This document shows, piece after piece, positions 25,065 through 34,677 of a stretch of DNA of 64,000 nucleotides. Position 1 is the stretch's first letter; each line of letters begins with the position of its first letter. A model generated the notes under the pieces. That model searched no databases. It worked only from the letters and a program-made list of their open reading frames with translations, and was not told the origin of the DNA. The DNA is taken from assembly GCF_006496635.1 (NCBI RefSeq), contig NZ_CP022958.1:3410001-3474000 (forward strand). Reading direction: 5' to 3'. The position numbers and the translations under genes are program-made. Source of the stretch: Azoarcus sp. DD4. Its GTDB lineage: Bacteria; Pseudomonadota; Gammaproteobacteria; Burkholderiales; Rhodocyclaceae.

Positions 25065-27458
25065 TCAGTGAGCCAGGATGCCGGGGGCCCGCACCGGCGT
25101 CCTGCGGGGAAAGATGCGCTCCAGCCACACGGCGAAAGCGGGCAAGGCGGTCATCGCCATGACCATGTTCACCATGAACATGAAGGCAAGCAGCTTCCCC
25201 ATGTCCGCCTGGAACTTGAGCTCGGAGAACATCCAGGTCGCGACGCCGATGGCCAGCGTGATCGCAGTGAAGATGGTGGCCATGCCGACTTCGAGAATGG
25301 AGTGTTCCAGCGCCTTGACGATGCTCTGTCCGTAAGCCAGGTGCAGTTGCAGCCGGTTGTAGATGTAGAACGCGTAATCGACGCCGATGCCGACGGCCAG
25401 CACCATTACCGGCAAGGTCGCCACCGTCAGCCCGATCTCCAGTTCCTTCATGAACCAGTAGCCGATAAAGGTGCCGACGGTCAGCGGCAGGCAACATGCG
25501 ATCACCGCGCGGAAGTCGCGGTAGACCATGGCGACCAGGACCACGATGGCGGCGTACACGTAAAGCAGCATCGGCATCTCCGACTTGTGCACCTCCTCGT
25601 TCACCGCCGCCTGCACGCCCGCATTGCCCGAGGCCAGCCGCACCCTCACGCCCTCGACCCGGTCGCGCTCGCGAAAGGCCTTCACCTCGCGGATGACGGC
25701 GTTGATCGTGCTCGCCTTGTGATCGGTCAGGAAAAGATGGACGGCGGTCATGCTGCAATCCTTGTTCATGAAACCGCGTACCCGTCCGATCTCGGCGGCG
25801 AGCGCGGCATAGTTGGCGGGGTCGAGCGGAACGACCGACATCTTGGGATTGCCCTCGTTGTAGCCCTCGTTATAGGTCCGCAACTGGCCGCTGAACGACA
25901 GCGCCGACAGCACGCCGGGCACATGCCGCATGGCAGCGACGAAGCGGTCCTGATAAAGCCCGACCTCGACCCGCTCGCAGGATTCGGGCGGCGCCTCGAA
26001 GATCACCGTCAGCCAGTCCAGCCCGGTGTCGTAGCCGGCCGCAATGGAAACCGTGTCCCGGTTGAAGCGGGCATCGGCCCGCAATTCGGGAGCGCCCGGC
26101 TGCACCGTGCCCACCACCCGGTCGGCGCTTTGCCACACCGAGACGGCGAAGATCGCCAGCGTGATGACGATGGTGATTGCGGCATTGCGCGGCTCGGCCA
26201 CGCGCGCGAGCAATCGCAGCCCGCCGGCGCGCCTCTCGCGCCTGAGCACCGCCTTGTCGGCGTAGGCCCGGTCGAAGCGGAACAGCGAGGCCGCCAGGGG
26301 CAGCATGACCAGGTTGGTGGCGATCTTGTAGCCGACACCGAGCGACGCGGTGATGGCCAGCTCGCGCACCATCGGGATGGGAATCAGGATCAGCGTGACG
26401 AAGGACACGAAGGCGGTGATCAGCGCCAGCGTGCCCGGGATCAGCAATGCGGTGAAACTGGCACGCGCCGCCTCCTCGGACGTCTTGCCGTGCGATAGCT
26501 CGCGCACGATGAAATTGATCTGCTGCACGCCGTGGGAGACGCCGATCGCAAACACCAGAAAGGGCACGAGCACCGCCAAGGGATCGAGACCGAAGCCCAG
26601 GAGCTTCAAGGTGCCGAACTGCCACACCAGCGAGGTGAAGGAGCACGCGATGGGCAGCAGCGTGAAGCGCACCGAGCGGCAATACCAGAACACCGCCAGC
26701 GCGGTCAGCACCAGGGCAATGGCGCAGAACTCCAGCACCGCCGACGCTCCGTCGGCGATGTCGCCGATCTGCTTGGCGAAACCGATGATCTGGATCTCGA
26801 ACCTGTCGTCCTCGTAGCGGCTGCGCAATTCTTCCAGCAGCCGGTTGTAGGCGACGTAGTCGAGGGCATGGCCGTCGCGGTCGCGTTCGAGCAATTCGGC
26901 GACGATCATCGCACTGGTCTGGTCGCGCGAGACCAGGGTTCCGACGAAGCCGCCCTGGCTCGCCGCGCGCTGGATGTCGGCAATAGCCCTGTCATCGAGA
27001 TCGCGCGGCGAGATCGTGCCGGCGATCAAGGGGTCGGCGCGGAAGCCTTCCTCGGTGATTTCATTGACAAAGGAGTTCGGCGTCCACAGGGACTGGACGC
27101 CGAGGCGGTCCACGCTCGGCAGGAAGCTCACCGCCTGCGTCACCTCGTACAGCCGGCCGAGCGCCGGCGCCGTCCAGATGGAACCCTCGCGCGCCTTCAC
27201 CACGACATTGAGACGATTGGCGCCGAGAACCTCCTCGCGGTACTGGTTGAACGTCTGGATGTATTCGTGCCCGACCGGCATCTGTTTCTCGAACCCCGCA
27301 TCCATGCGCAGCTGGTGGGCGAAATAGCCCATTGCCACGGTGAACAGGGCAAACGCGACGAGAATCGCACCACGTCGCCGGAAGCAGATGTCCTCCAGCC
27401 GCTTGAGCGTGCTGGTCAGGAACGCGTCGACGTCGTCGACCTTGAACGGATTGAGCAT
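25065..27458 (-). CDS. MMPL/RND-superfamily transporter
   Basis: Inner-membrane transporter of 797 residues in the hydrophobe/lipid-exporter branch of the RND superfamily. It has the classic plan: TM1 near residue 28-45, a large periplasmic loop, five helices (including FGLDPLAVLVPFLVFAIGVS and GTLALITAFVSFVTLI), a second loop, and a second group of five with TVATLPVMVLAVGIGVDYAF and AITLAIGVATWMFSELKFQA. The GIGVDYAFYIYNRL and GVSHGVQQINF segments are the MMPL-type paired-helix motifs. The ATG with MLNPFKVDDVDAFLTSTLKR is chosen; a longer frame upstream runs antisense-like through the DUF1302 gene and is not credible. There is no periplasmic adaptor gene. Confidence 0.88.
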   Translation of the reverse strand: MLNPFKVDDVDAFLTSTLKRLEDICFRRRGAILVAFALFTVAMGYFAHQLRMDAGFEKQMPVGHEYIQTFNQYREEVLGANRLNVVVKAREGSIWTAPALGRLYEVTQAVSFLPSVDRLGVQSLWTPNSFVNEITEEGFRADPLIAGTISPRDLDDRAIADIQRAASQGGFVGTLVSRDQTSAMIVAELLERDRDGHALDYVAYNRLLEELRSRYEDDRFEIQIIGFAKQIGDIADGASAVLEFCAIALVLTALAVFWYCRSVRFTLLPIACSFTSLVWQFGTLKLLGFGLDPLAVLVPFLVFAIGVSHGVQQINFIVRELSHGKTSEEAARASFTALLIPGTLALITAFVSFVTLILIPIPMVRELAITASLGVGYKIATNLVMLPLAASLFRFDRAYADKAVLRRERRAGGLRLLARVAEPRNAAITIVITLAIFAVSVWQSADRVVGTVQPGAPELRADARFNRDTVSIAAGYDTGLDWLTVIFEAPPESCERVEVGLYQDRFVAAMRHVPGVLSALSFSGQLRTYNEGYNEGNPKMSVVPLDPANYAALAAEIGRVRGFMNKDCSMTAVHLFLTDHKASTINAVIREVKAFRERDRVEGVRVRLASGNAGVQAAVNEEVHKSEMPMLLYVYAAIVVLVAMVYRDFRAVIACCLPLTVGTFIGYWFMKELEIGLTVATLPVMVLAVGIGVDYAFYIYNRLQLHLAYGQSIVKALEHSILEVGMATIFTAITLAIGVATWMFSELKFQADMGKLLAFMFMVNMVMAMTALPAFAVWLERIFPRRTPVRAPGILAH

Positions 27459-27511
27459 GGTCTTACCCGGGAGAGTGCATTGCAGCCCCCGCCACCGGCG
27501 GGGACCCCGCA

Positions 27512-29266
27512 TCAAAAGTTTCTGGAGACGAAGCCGCCGATGAAGTCGCGATCGCGGAGCGGCGCACTGACCGAAGACTCGCCACCCCAGAACTTCGTGT
27601 AGTTGATGCCGGCCTGCCAGCTGGCGGGATTGCGGTTGAACAGCACGTAGAAGTTGGCCGACTTCGCGCCTTCCGCCCAGTTCGCCATGAAGTTGGGCGT
27701 GTTGCCCTTGACCGAGTGCGAGACGAACACGCCGGGAATGACCTGCCAGCCCGGTATCAGCGTGCCGTCGTAAGTGAGGCTGAAGTCGAACATGTAGCCC
27801 CACGACAATTCGTCGCCCTTGCCGACCAGGTTGCCGTTGGCGTCGAGGTGGGTCCATGCGCCGGAGGCGACCAGTTGCTGATAGGTAACACCGTTGGTGG
27901 TCCGGGTGTAGACCTTGTTCCGGCTGACGCCGGGATAGGCGATGGCGACCGCCTCGCCGAGGAAGGTCCCGGTTTGGGCGCCGACGAGGTCGAGGAACCA
28001 GCCATGGTCGCTTGGCGTCAGGCTGAGTATCCCGGTGAGGTGGAGCTGATAGCGCTCCTCGTCGACCGAGCCGTTGCATGCGACGCCAAAGACGGCGCCG
28101 CTGCCGTCCATATCGGAACAGGCACTCAAAGACACCGCGTCCTTGGGCCGGTAGGAAAGTTCCGCCCCCACGGCCCAACTGCCGAGCGAGGTGTTGGCGC
28201 TGATGCCGTAGAGTTCGCGGTCCTCCTTGTAATAGACGCTGGTCCGTGTGGCCCCTGCGTTCCAGTACTGGAAGTTTGGCGTCTTGTCGTGATAGCGCTG
28301 GTAGTAGAGACCGATGTCGGCGTCGAGCGCCTCGGCGCGGAACTTGAGGGAAACGCCGAACTGGCCTTCATCGCGCGGTTTGTCGTCGCGCCCCACCGGA
28401 AGCGCCTCGCCCGCGGCCAGCATGGCGGCACGCGCCGCAGGCAGGCTCATGCCATAGAGCGGATCCCCCGCCGTGCGGATCCTGCTCGCCGCATCGGGGG
28501 TGAAATAGAGCAGGTGGTCGCGCCCCTTGTCGAAGGTGTCGCCGATCGAGAAATAGGTCCCCGAGGGCGGGAAGGCATATGGCTTCCATTGAAACTGGTA
28601 GTACGCCTCCAGATTGACTCCGCCGCCAAGCCCGGCAGCAACACTCACCATCGGCGACGGCAGGAAGGCCTCCTTGAGCTGCACCCCGGGCGACGACAGC
28701 CGCTGGAGATCCATCGCGACGTTGGCGTTGATGCCACCGATCATGAACAGACTCTCGCCCCAGCTTATGACCTGGTTACCCAGACGCACCCGGCCGCGCT
28801 GATCGCCGATATCAAAAGCCTTGCTGACCCACAGGTCGTAAAGCCGCACATACCGCCCCACCTCGCGCCTGGCCTCGCTGTCGAGATCGGTGCGCGCCGT
28901 CTCGTGCGCAGCGAAGTCATACAACCAACCCACGCGCCCCATGAACTTCCATTCGTCGGGGAAATTGAGCAGCAGCTCATGGGAGCCCTTCAGATGGGCG
29001 GTGAAGAAATCGCCCTTGTCGTAGTTGAGGTTGCCGTCGTCGGCATTTCCCCACACCGGCGTGTTGGCATTACCGCCACATGAGCCGGAGACGTCGCCGA
29101 TATGGCTGCAACGCTGGCCCTCTACCCGCTGGCCGAAGCCCAGCGTCAGGGTGGAGTCGAGCGAACCGTTGAACCACTCGTTTTCGAACTGGAAAGCGTG
29201 GGCCGCTGGCGCAAGAACGCCGGCCAAAGCGAAGCCCAACACCTGCTTCTTCAGGTGTGCGTACAT
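27512..29266 (-). CDS. DUF1302 outer-membrane protein
   Basis: A 584-residue exported protein with a signal peptide (MYAHLKKQVLGFALAGVLAP, cleavage after AAHA). The mature start FQFENEWFNGSLDSTLTLGF and frequent alternating beta-strand sequence ending in GFVSRNF with a terminal Phe indicate an outer-membrane barrel. These are hallmarks of DUF1302 proteins. The family occurs with DUF1329 and MMPL transporters in many degraders of hydrophobic or aromatic compounds and is thought to mediate passage across the outer membrane; I know of no settled biochemical function. The start is taken at the ATG with an AAGGGA ribosome-binding site instead of one 36 bases upstream. Confidence 0.87.
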   Translation of the reverse strand: MYAHLKKQVLGFALAGVLAPAAHAFQFENEWFNGSLDSTLTLGFGQRVEGQRCSHIGDVSGSCGGNANTPVWGNADDGNLNYDKGDFFTAHLKGSHELLLNFPDEWKFMGRVGWLYDFAAHETARTDLDSEARREVGRYVRLYDLWVSKAFDIGDQRGRVRLGNQVISWGESLFMIGGINANVAMDLQRLSSPGVQLKEAFLPSPMVSVAAGLGGGVNLEAYYQFQWKPYAFPPSGTYFSIGDTFDKGRDHLLYFTPDAASRIRTAGDPLYGMSLPAARAAMLAAGEALPVGRDDKPRDEGQFGVSLKFRAEALDADIGLYYQRYHDKTPNFQYWNAGATRTSVYYKEDRELYGISANTSLGSWAVGAELSYRPKDAVSLSACSDMDGSGAVFGVACNGSVDEERYQLHLTGILSLTPSDHGWFLDLVGAQTGTFLGEAVAIAYPGVSRNKVYTRTTNGVTYQQLVASGAWTHLDANGNLVGKGDELSWGYMFDFSLTYDGTLIPGWQVIPGVFVSHSVKGNTPNFMANWAEGAKSANFYVLFNRNPASWQAGINYTKFWGGESSVSAPLRDRDFIGGFVSRNF

Positions 29267-29357
29267 GTCGTGATCCCTTGGTGAAACCGCCGCGTGGGAC
29301 ACTTCCCACGCGCGGCGGAGCGGATAGCGGTGACTGGCTGAAGAGGAATTCCCTGGT

Positions 29358-30731
29358 TCAGCGATCGCTTATGGTGCGCAGGTTGTCGGCGGTGTAGAAG
29401 CTCTCCTTCAGCTTCGGATCGTCGGGCTCGGTCAGCCACTTCAGATCCTGCCCGGCACCGAGGCTCGCCTGGTCGTAGAGCACCCTCCCCGAACTCAGGT
29501 CGTACTGCACGAACGCCGGGTTGTCACAGGCCCCGGTCTCCGCCACCGGAATCACGAAGCTCTCGCGCACCTTCCACAGCTTGCCCTGCGCGTCATAGTC
29601 CTCCGCCCCCACCAGGGACCAGGAATCCTCATCGACGTAGAACCGGCGCTTGGGGGCGACATGGCGCACACCGTCCTTCACCGTCGCCTCCACCACCCAC
29701 ACCCGATGCAGCTCGTAGCGGGCGGCCTTCGGATCGACACCATCGGGGGAGATCACCTTGCGGCGGTCTGCGCCGGGGTCGTACATGCCGAAGCCGTTGT
29801 AGCCGATGTACATCTCCTTCCGGCCCACCAGCTTCCAGTCGTAGCGGTCGGGCGTGCCGTTGAACACGCGCGGCTCGTCGACCGTGTACTGGTTTTCGAA
29901 GCCCACCTGCGGCGCGTCGTAGGCGTAGCTGGGCATGCGCCGCACCCGGCGCTGTCCGGGGAAGTAGTAGAAGGTCTCGCTGGGCTGATTGAGATAGGAG
30001 GTGAGGATCAGTGCCTGGCCGGCAAGCGCGGTGGGCGACGCGTAGTTGAAGTAGGTGTAGTACTCGACTGGCGCCTGCTCGCTCAGTCTCGCAGACCCCT
30101 TCTTGCCCCAGGGGTAGTGGTAGGCCTGGCTGGCCTTGGCTTCGATCCAGTCGCCACCACTGGCCCGCGGCGACAGCATCACCCATACCGTAGGCATCAG
30201 GAGGCCCACGCCCGCGTACTTCATCTTGGCGTTCCACAGCACCTCGATCCCGCTCTTCGGCTGCGGGAACGGGATGCCCGGCACAGTGGCATCGGCGAGA
30301 CTCCAACCGTCCGGCCCGATCCTGGCGCTGCCGACGTTGGCCTTGGTGTTCTGCTGGACGAAATCCGGCGCAGAACAATGGCGATGGGTGGGATAGACCT
30401 CCAGCTTGTAGTTCCTGAAGGTCTTGAGCAGCGCCTTCTGCCCCTCGGTGAGCGTGTCGGCGTACTTGTCCGCGTTCGCCGCATCGATGACGAACAGGGG
30501 CTTGTCGTCCTTGAAACGGAAGAAATCGCCGCGCGGCTTACCGTAGCTCCAGCCCGGGTTGAGCACGCTCCGGTCCTGCCAGGCCGGAATCGTCCCGTCC
30601 TTGTTGCCGGCCCGCTCGCCGCCCAGCGGCGTCAGGTCGCGTCCGAGCCGCTCCACATCTTCCGCCGCGGCGGCGGGCTGTGCCGCCAGCACGATCGCCG
30701 CGGCCACAACAGTCATGGTGTAGCGCTTCAT
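29358..30731 (-). CDS. DUF1329 exported protein
   Basis: Periplasmic protein of 457 residues with a signal peptide (MKRYTMTVVAAAIVLAAQPA, cleavage after AAA). Family landmarks are LGRDLTPLGGERAGNKDGTI, IPFPQPKSGIEVLWN and NYASPTALAGQALILTSYL. The later segments PGQRRVRRMPSYAYDAPQ and KLVGRKEMYIGYNGFGM are also present. The fold is related to lipoprotein-carrier (LolA/LolB-like) proteins, which suggests transport of a hydrophobic ligand between membranes. It is paired with DUF1302 (91 bases apart), the usual arrangement. Family confident; ligand unknown. Confidence 0.88.
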   Translation of the reverse strand: MKRYTMTVVAAAIVLAAQPAAAAEDVERLGRDLTPLGGERAGNKDGTIPAWQDRSVLNPGWSYGKPRGDFFRFKDDKPLFVIDAANADKYADTLTEGQKALLKTFRNYKLEVYPTHRHCSAPDFVQQNTKANVGSARIGPDGWSLADATVPGIPFPQPKSGIEVLWNAKMKYAGVGLLMPTVWVMLSPRASGGDWIEAKASQAYHYPWGKKGSARLSEQAPVEYYTYFNYASPTALAGQALILTSYLNQPSETFYYFPGQRRVRRMPSYAYDAPQVGFENQYTVDEPRVFNGTPDRYDWKLVGRKEMYIGYNGFGMYDPGADRRKVISPDGVDPKAARYELHRVWVVEATVKDGVRHVAPKRRFYVDEDSWSLVGAEDYDAQGKLWKVRESFVIPVAETGACDNPAFVQYDLSSGRVLYDQASLGAGQDLKWLTEPDDPKLKESFYTADNLRTISDR

Positions 30732-30776
30732 TTTCTGTCTCCTCTCTTTATCGTTTTGGTGTGGGGCGCCGGGCGA

Positions 30777-31229
30777 CTACATCCCGCCCATCGTGTAGCT
30801 CTCGGCCACCACCCGCCAGCCGGCCTTCTCGCGCTGCCAGACGAACAGCGCACGCACCTGGTAATTGGCCGCCGTCGCATCGGCCGGCTTGCAGTCGTAG
30901 GTCACGAAGGAATAGCCGATGTCGCCGGACGACCGCCGCGCACCGTCGGGAATGAGCTTGCAGCTCGCGGTTCCCTTCACGATCCCGGCGATCACCGGGA
31001 GCAACGCGTCGCGGCCGCGGATCACCTCCTTGGTGCCTTCACCCGTCAGCACGATGTCCTTGCTGTAGAGCACGTCGAACCAGCGGTTGCCGTCGCGGGC
31101 CTCGATCGCGGCTTCCACCGCGCGGTAGCGTTCGGTGACCGCCTTGTCGAATTCGGTCGAAGCAGCGGCAAACGCACTACCCGAAACGGCCACGGTGGCG
31201 GCCATCGTCGCGATGAATCTGAACTTCAC
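30777..31229 (-). CDS. exported NTF2/SnoaL-like protein
   Basis: A 150-residue protein starting at GTG, supported by an AGGAGA ribosome-binding site five bases upstream. It has a clear signal peptide (VKFRFIATMAATVAVSGSAF, cleavage after AFA). The mature part (FDKAVTERYRAVEAAIEARD, YSKDIVLTGEGTKEVIRGRD, ALFVWQREKAGWRVVAESY) has the spacing of a SnoaL/DUF4440-type NTF2-like fold, a cone-shaped ligand pocket. Such domains act as small isomerases, hydrolases or binding proteins. Between a cytochrome/flavoprotein pair and the DUF1329 carrier it may bind or process the substrate or product of the flavoprotein in the periplasm. That is inference. Confidence 0.72.
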   Translation of the reverse strand: MKFRFIATMAATVAVSGSAFAAASTEFDKAVTERYRAVEAAIEARDGNRWFDVLYSKDIVLTGEGTKEVIRGRDALLPVIAGIVKGTASCKLIPDGARRSSGDIGYSFVTYDCKPADATAANYQVRALFVWQREKAGWRVVAESYTMGGM

Positions 31230-31282
31230 GGTTTCTCTCCTGGGTTGAATCTGCTGGATGCAGCGGGGCTTGGGTGCGCAGC

Positions 31283-31654
31283 TCAGCGCAAGGTCTTGAG
31301 GAAATCGATGACGGCCTGGCGGGCGGCCTCGTCCTTGAGTCCGCCATATGCCATCTTGGTACCGGGCGCATACGCCTGCGGGTTCTCGAGCCAGCGGTGC
31401 AGTTCGGCTTCCGTCCAGACGCCGCCCTGCTTGCGCAGCGTCCGCGAGAACACGTAATCCGGCGCAGCGGCCTTTTCCCTGCCGAATACGCCGAACAGGT
31501 TGGGGCCGACGCCGTGGGCGGCGCCCTTCTCGGCCTGATGGCAGGCGGCACACTGGATGAATGCCGCTTCGGCCGGCCCTGCCGCATTCGCCGGCGGGCT
31601 GGCGGCGAGCACGACCGCAGCCACGAGCTGGCTGGCGCGTGTGGTGTTGTGCAT
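31283..31654 (-). CDS. exported class I cytochrome c
   Basis: A 123-residue periplasmic c-type cytochrome: signal peptide, heme-binding C35-A-A-C-H39, then GVGPNLFGVFGREKA and the sixth-ligand region PGTKMAYGGL, the standard mitochondrial-type class I pattern. It lies 12 bases downstream of the TAT flavoprotein gene. In the NicA2 system a cytochrome c (CycN) is the direct electron acceptor of an amine-oxidase-family flavoprotein, and the adjacency here suggests the same partnership. Electron exit would then be to the terminal oxidase or nitrate-respiring chain instead of directly to oxygen. Confidence 0.9.
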   Translation of the reverse strand: MHNTTRASQLVAAVVLAASPPANAAGPAEAAFIQCAACHQAEKGAAHGVGPNLFGVFGREKAAAPDYVFSRTLRKQGGVWTEAELHRWLENPQAYAPGTKMAYGGLKDEAARQAVIDFLKTLR

Positions 31655-31666
31655 GTCGCCCCCGGG

Positions 31667-33160
31667 TCAGCTGTTGGCGCCGAGCGCCACCGCAACCTGC
31701 TGACCCACCTGCAGGCCCGACTCGATGGCACCGTCGATGAAGCCGCGCCAGCCGGTGGCGATGTCCGCCCCGGCGAAGAACACCCGCCCTTCGCGCGCGC
31801 GCAGATCGTCGACATGGCGGCTGAACTGGTTGGGCCGGTAGGTGCACCATGTTCCCAGCGAGTAGGGATCCAGATGCCAGTCGTAGGTCAGCACCTGCTC
31901 GACGCTCAAGTCCGGCAGGAACTTGCGGATGAAGGGCTCGACGGCCTTCGGATTGTTGATGTCGACCTTGCCGTCGGTCGGCGGCCCGAACGCGACCAGC
32001 ACGCCGCCGTCGGCGCCGGCCTGCTCAGTGAATACCATCGTGAAGAGTTCGGTCTCGGGGGCGAAGAACAGCAGGGAATCGAGCTTGCCCTTGACCTTGA
32101 TGTAGACCTTGTGGCCCTTGCCGGCGTGATGCTCGCGCGCCATCGCCTGCTTGCCAGCCCGCAGCGGCGGCTGGAAGTCGATCAGGCCGGTGGTGTTTAC
32201 CGGCACCGCCATCACCACAAAGCGCGAGGAAATGCGTTCGCCTTGTTCCGTCACGAGGGCGGCACGGCTCGCATCCTGGTGCAGTTCGGCGACGACCGAG
32301 GAAAGCCGTACCTCGAACTTGCCGTCGGCCGTCATGCGATCGATCAATGCCGACGTGCCCGCCTTCAGCTTGTAGCGCGCGCAGCTATAGACCAGGCGCA
32401 CCGCATCGCCATCGACCAGCGACCACCAGCGCAACATCTCGGTATAGGCGGCGGTGCTCACATGCCCGTGGCAGTTGGTGGCCATCATCGCGTTCATCAG
32501 GTCGCGCTGGGCCGGCGACATCTTCATCTGTGCCATCCGGTCGGCGATGGACAGGTGATCGAGCCGGTTGCCGGCCTCCTTCATGCGGGGAACGAAGGGG
32601 CGATCGAACACCTCGGGCGTCTGCTCGTGGAAGCGGTCGAGCGCGTCCTTGAGCAGGTTCCAGTTTTCCTGCACCGGCAGCTCGAGCACCTTGCCTTCCG
32701 ACAGCCACATGACCCGCTCGGGATGCGCGACACCCGGCGTCTCGACGATCTCCATGCCGTAGCGCATCACCTCCGCCCACACGTGCGGCTGGGTGTAATG
32801 GACCCAGGTGCCGCCCAGTTCGACCTTCCTGTCGCCGAAACTGCTGTAGAAGGTCCTCCCGCCCAGGCGGTTGCGGGCTTCCAGCAAAAGCACCCTGGCC
32901 CCGCGCCGCGACAGCTCCCGGGCGGCCGTCACACCGGCGAAGCCCCCGCCGACGACGACCACGTCGTAGTCCGTGTCCCCGCGTCCGGCTGTCTTGCCCG
33001 CTGCCTGCGCCGGGAGGACTGCTCCTGCGGTTGCGGCCGAGGCCAGCTTGAAAAAATCGCGTCGGGACCATGCGCCCGTTTCCGCCGCCGGGTGCTGTGG
33101 ATCGGGATGTGACGCGGAACGGGTACCGACCTCCTGGTCGCCCGGGGGTAGCTTGGCCAT
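31667..33160 (-). CDS. TAT-exported flavin amine-oxidase-family dehydrogenase, NicA2-like
   Basis: A 497-residue flavoprotein. Residues 32-50 carry a twin-arginine signal (SRRDFFKLASAATAGAVLP), so it is exported folded with FAD. The dinucleotide motif VVVVGGGFAG (67-76), E94 and GGRTF follow, and the C-terminal FAD segment is GRVFFAGADIATGWRGFIDG. The stretch LGGTWVHYTQPHVWAEVMRY closely parallels NicA2 nicotine dehydrogenase. NicA2 family members are poor oxidases and use cytochrome c, which is encoded next door. The likely reaction is two-electron oxidation of a C-N or related bond in the periplasm; the substrate is unknown. The second ATG is chosen because CGGAGA precedes it. Confidence 0.88.
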   Translation of the reverse strand: MAKLPPGDQEVGTRSASHPDPQHPAAETGAWSRRDFFKLASAATAGAVLPAQAAGKTAGRGDTDYDVVVVGGGFAGVTAARELSRRGARVLLLEARNRLGGRTFYSSFGDRKVELGGTWVHYTQPHVWAEVMRYGMEIVETPGVAHPERVMWLSEGKVLELPVQENWNLLKDALDRFHEQTPEVFDRPFVPRMKEAGNRLDHLSIADRMAQMKMSPAQRDLMNAMMATNCHGHVSTAAYTEMLRWWSLVDGDAVRLVYSCARYKLKAGTSALIDRMTADGKFEVRLSSVVAELHQDASRAALVTEQGERISSRFVVMAVPVNTTGLIDFQPPLRAGKQAMAREHHAGKGHKVYIKVKGKLDSLLFFAPETELFTMVFTEQAGADGGVLVAFGPPTDGKVDINNPKAVEPFIRKFLPDLSVEQVLTYDWHLDPYSLGTWCTYRPNQFSRHVDDLRAREGRVFFAGADIATGWRGFIDGAIESGLQVGQQVAVALGANS

Positions 33161-33373
33161 GCTGATTTGTCTCCGTGCATTCCGCCGCATACGTGTGCGA
33201 CAGCGCTTGTTTTGGGAAGCCGCCGTTCAAGCCGGCGTGCAACGAAGACTAAAAGGACGGTCTCGAAGCGGGTTATCCGCTTTTGGCAAGAAAGTGACGC
33301 TGCGACGCAACATTGCGGTACCGAAACGGCCGCCGATGGAGGCCCTCCTCTCCGACGGACAGGCGGTGGCCGT

Positions 33374-34372
33374 TTACCGGCTCGCGGCGCGTCGCCGGGT
33401 TTCCGAGGGCAGTTCGCCGAAGAGCGCGCGATAGTATTCGGAGAAACGCGACTGATGCCAGAAGCCCCAGCGTGCGGCGACATCGGCTGTCGATTCCGCA
33501 GTGGAGCCTCCGCTACGGCGGATTTCGCGCCGCACCGCGTTCAGACGGGCATTGCGCAGGAAGAGGACGATGTTGAGCCCCGTCTGCTCCTGGAACGCGT
33601 ATTGCAGAGCGCGGCGCGACACGCCGAACTGCTTGCACAGATCGACCACGGTGAGGGGAGCCTGCGGTTGGTCAAGCACGTAATCGCGGACGCTGCGCAC
33701 CAACCACCCCTTGATGCCGGGATGCAGATCCCACGTGTTGCGCCCGGTATCCTTGCCCAGCATGTCCGCTGCCAGTGACAGGACACAGTTGCGCATCGCC
33801 CGTCGGCTAGCATCGATGTCGAGCAGTTCGGGCATGGCTTCGACCGCGCGCACGATCTCGAGCAACATCCGTCGCAACAGCTCCGCCTCGCGCTTGCGCG
33901 CGAGCACCATCGGTTGTCGATGGATCTCGCAGCGGAGCGCTTCGCCACGCTCCGCTGCGAAGGCATCGAGCAATTCCTCGGAAAACGTCGCCGAGACCAT
34001 GTCGAGTTCTTCGCGGGAAAATATCTCGAAATCGGTGGCGCCCGGCAGATATCCGATCGCATTCCCGTCGAGGGCCATCCCGCAATAGGTGCCGCTCCGC
34101 CCCCCCACGATCGGTACCCCGAGCGTGAGCATCCCTGCAGCATTTCTTCCAGTCGTGAAGATGGATTGGCTACCCTTCTCCCAAAGGATCTCCAGCCCCT
34201 CGCCGATCCACAGCTCGCGGATGTAGCCCTCGAAGGGACCAGGCGTCATCTGCTCGTAGATCGCATGCCACGCCTCCAGCTCCCTGCCGAAATCGGTGAT
34301 GTCCTGGATCAGTTCCTGGCGTAACCCAGTCTGCGAACGCTCTACAGCCCCGGCTTGCTGTTCAGTACCCAT
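33374..34372 (-). CDS. AraC-family transcriptional regulator
   Basis: A 332-residue regulator with a C-terminal AraC/XylS DNA-binding domain: LTVVDLCKQFGVSRRALQYA is the first helix-turn-helix, and ADVAARWGFWHQSRFSEYY with LFGELPSETRRR the second. The N-terminal 220 residues are not recognisable beyond a possible sensing fold. It lies immediately upstream of the flavoprotein gene on the same strand, and the 213-base gap between them is where the regulated promoter should lie. It is therefore the probable activator of the flavoprotein-DUF1329-RND cluster. A GTG twelve bases upstream is an alternative start; no clear ribosome-binding site decides between them. Confidence 0.88.
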   Translation of the reverse strand: MGTEQQAGAVERSQTGLRQELIQDITDFGRELEAWHAIYEQMTPGPFEGYIRELWIGEGLEILWEKGSQSIFTTGRNAAGMLTLGVPIVGGRSGTYCGMALDGNAIGYLPGATDFEIFSREELDMVSATFSEELLDAFAAERGEALRCEIHRQPMVLARKREAELLRRMLLEIVRAVEAMPELLDIDASRRAMRNCVLSLAADMLGKDTGRNTWDLHPGIKGWLVRSVRDYVLDQPQAPLTVVDLCKQFGVSRRALQYAFQEQTGLNIVLFLRNARLNAVRREIRRSGGSTAESTADVAARWGFWHQSRFSEYYRALFGELPSETRRRAASR

Positions 34373-34677
34373 TGCGGCAACCACACTCTAGTTTCGGTAC
34401 CGACCGCATCGGGCTGGCGACAGTGTTTGCACCCATGGAGATCAGGCGCAGCCGCTCCTCGTCGTCGGTCGGGAATGCGAGGCCAAGTGTATCCCCGCGC
34501 GGTCCGGTGGGTCATCCGCGAGGTCGTACATCCGGCGCCCACCCCCGATCCGCCCTCAGCGGATCTCGGCAAGAAAGCGGCTTCGCGCGGTGATGGGCCG
34601 TGAAAATCCCCATCACCGTCGCCGCATCGAGCGGCATGACCTGGGTATCCGGTAGCACGAGCGGGGTCTATCCCGCC

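Noticed and set aside
27459..28178. N-terminal extension of the RND transporter by 240 codons
   Set aside because: The extension overlaps the DUF1302 gene in another frame and has arginine-rich low-complexity translation; the RND family begins at MLNPFKVDD.
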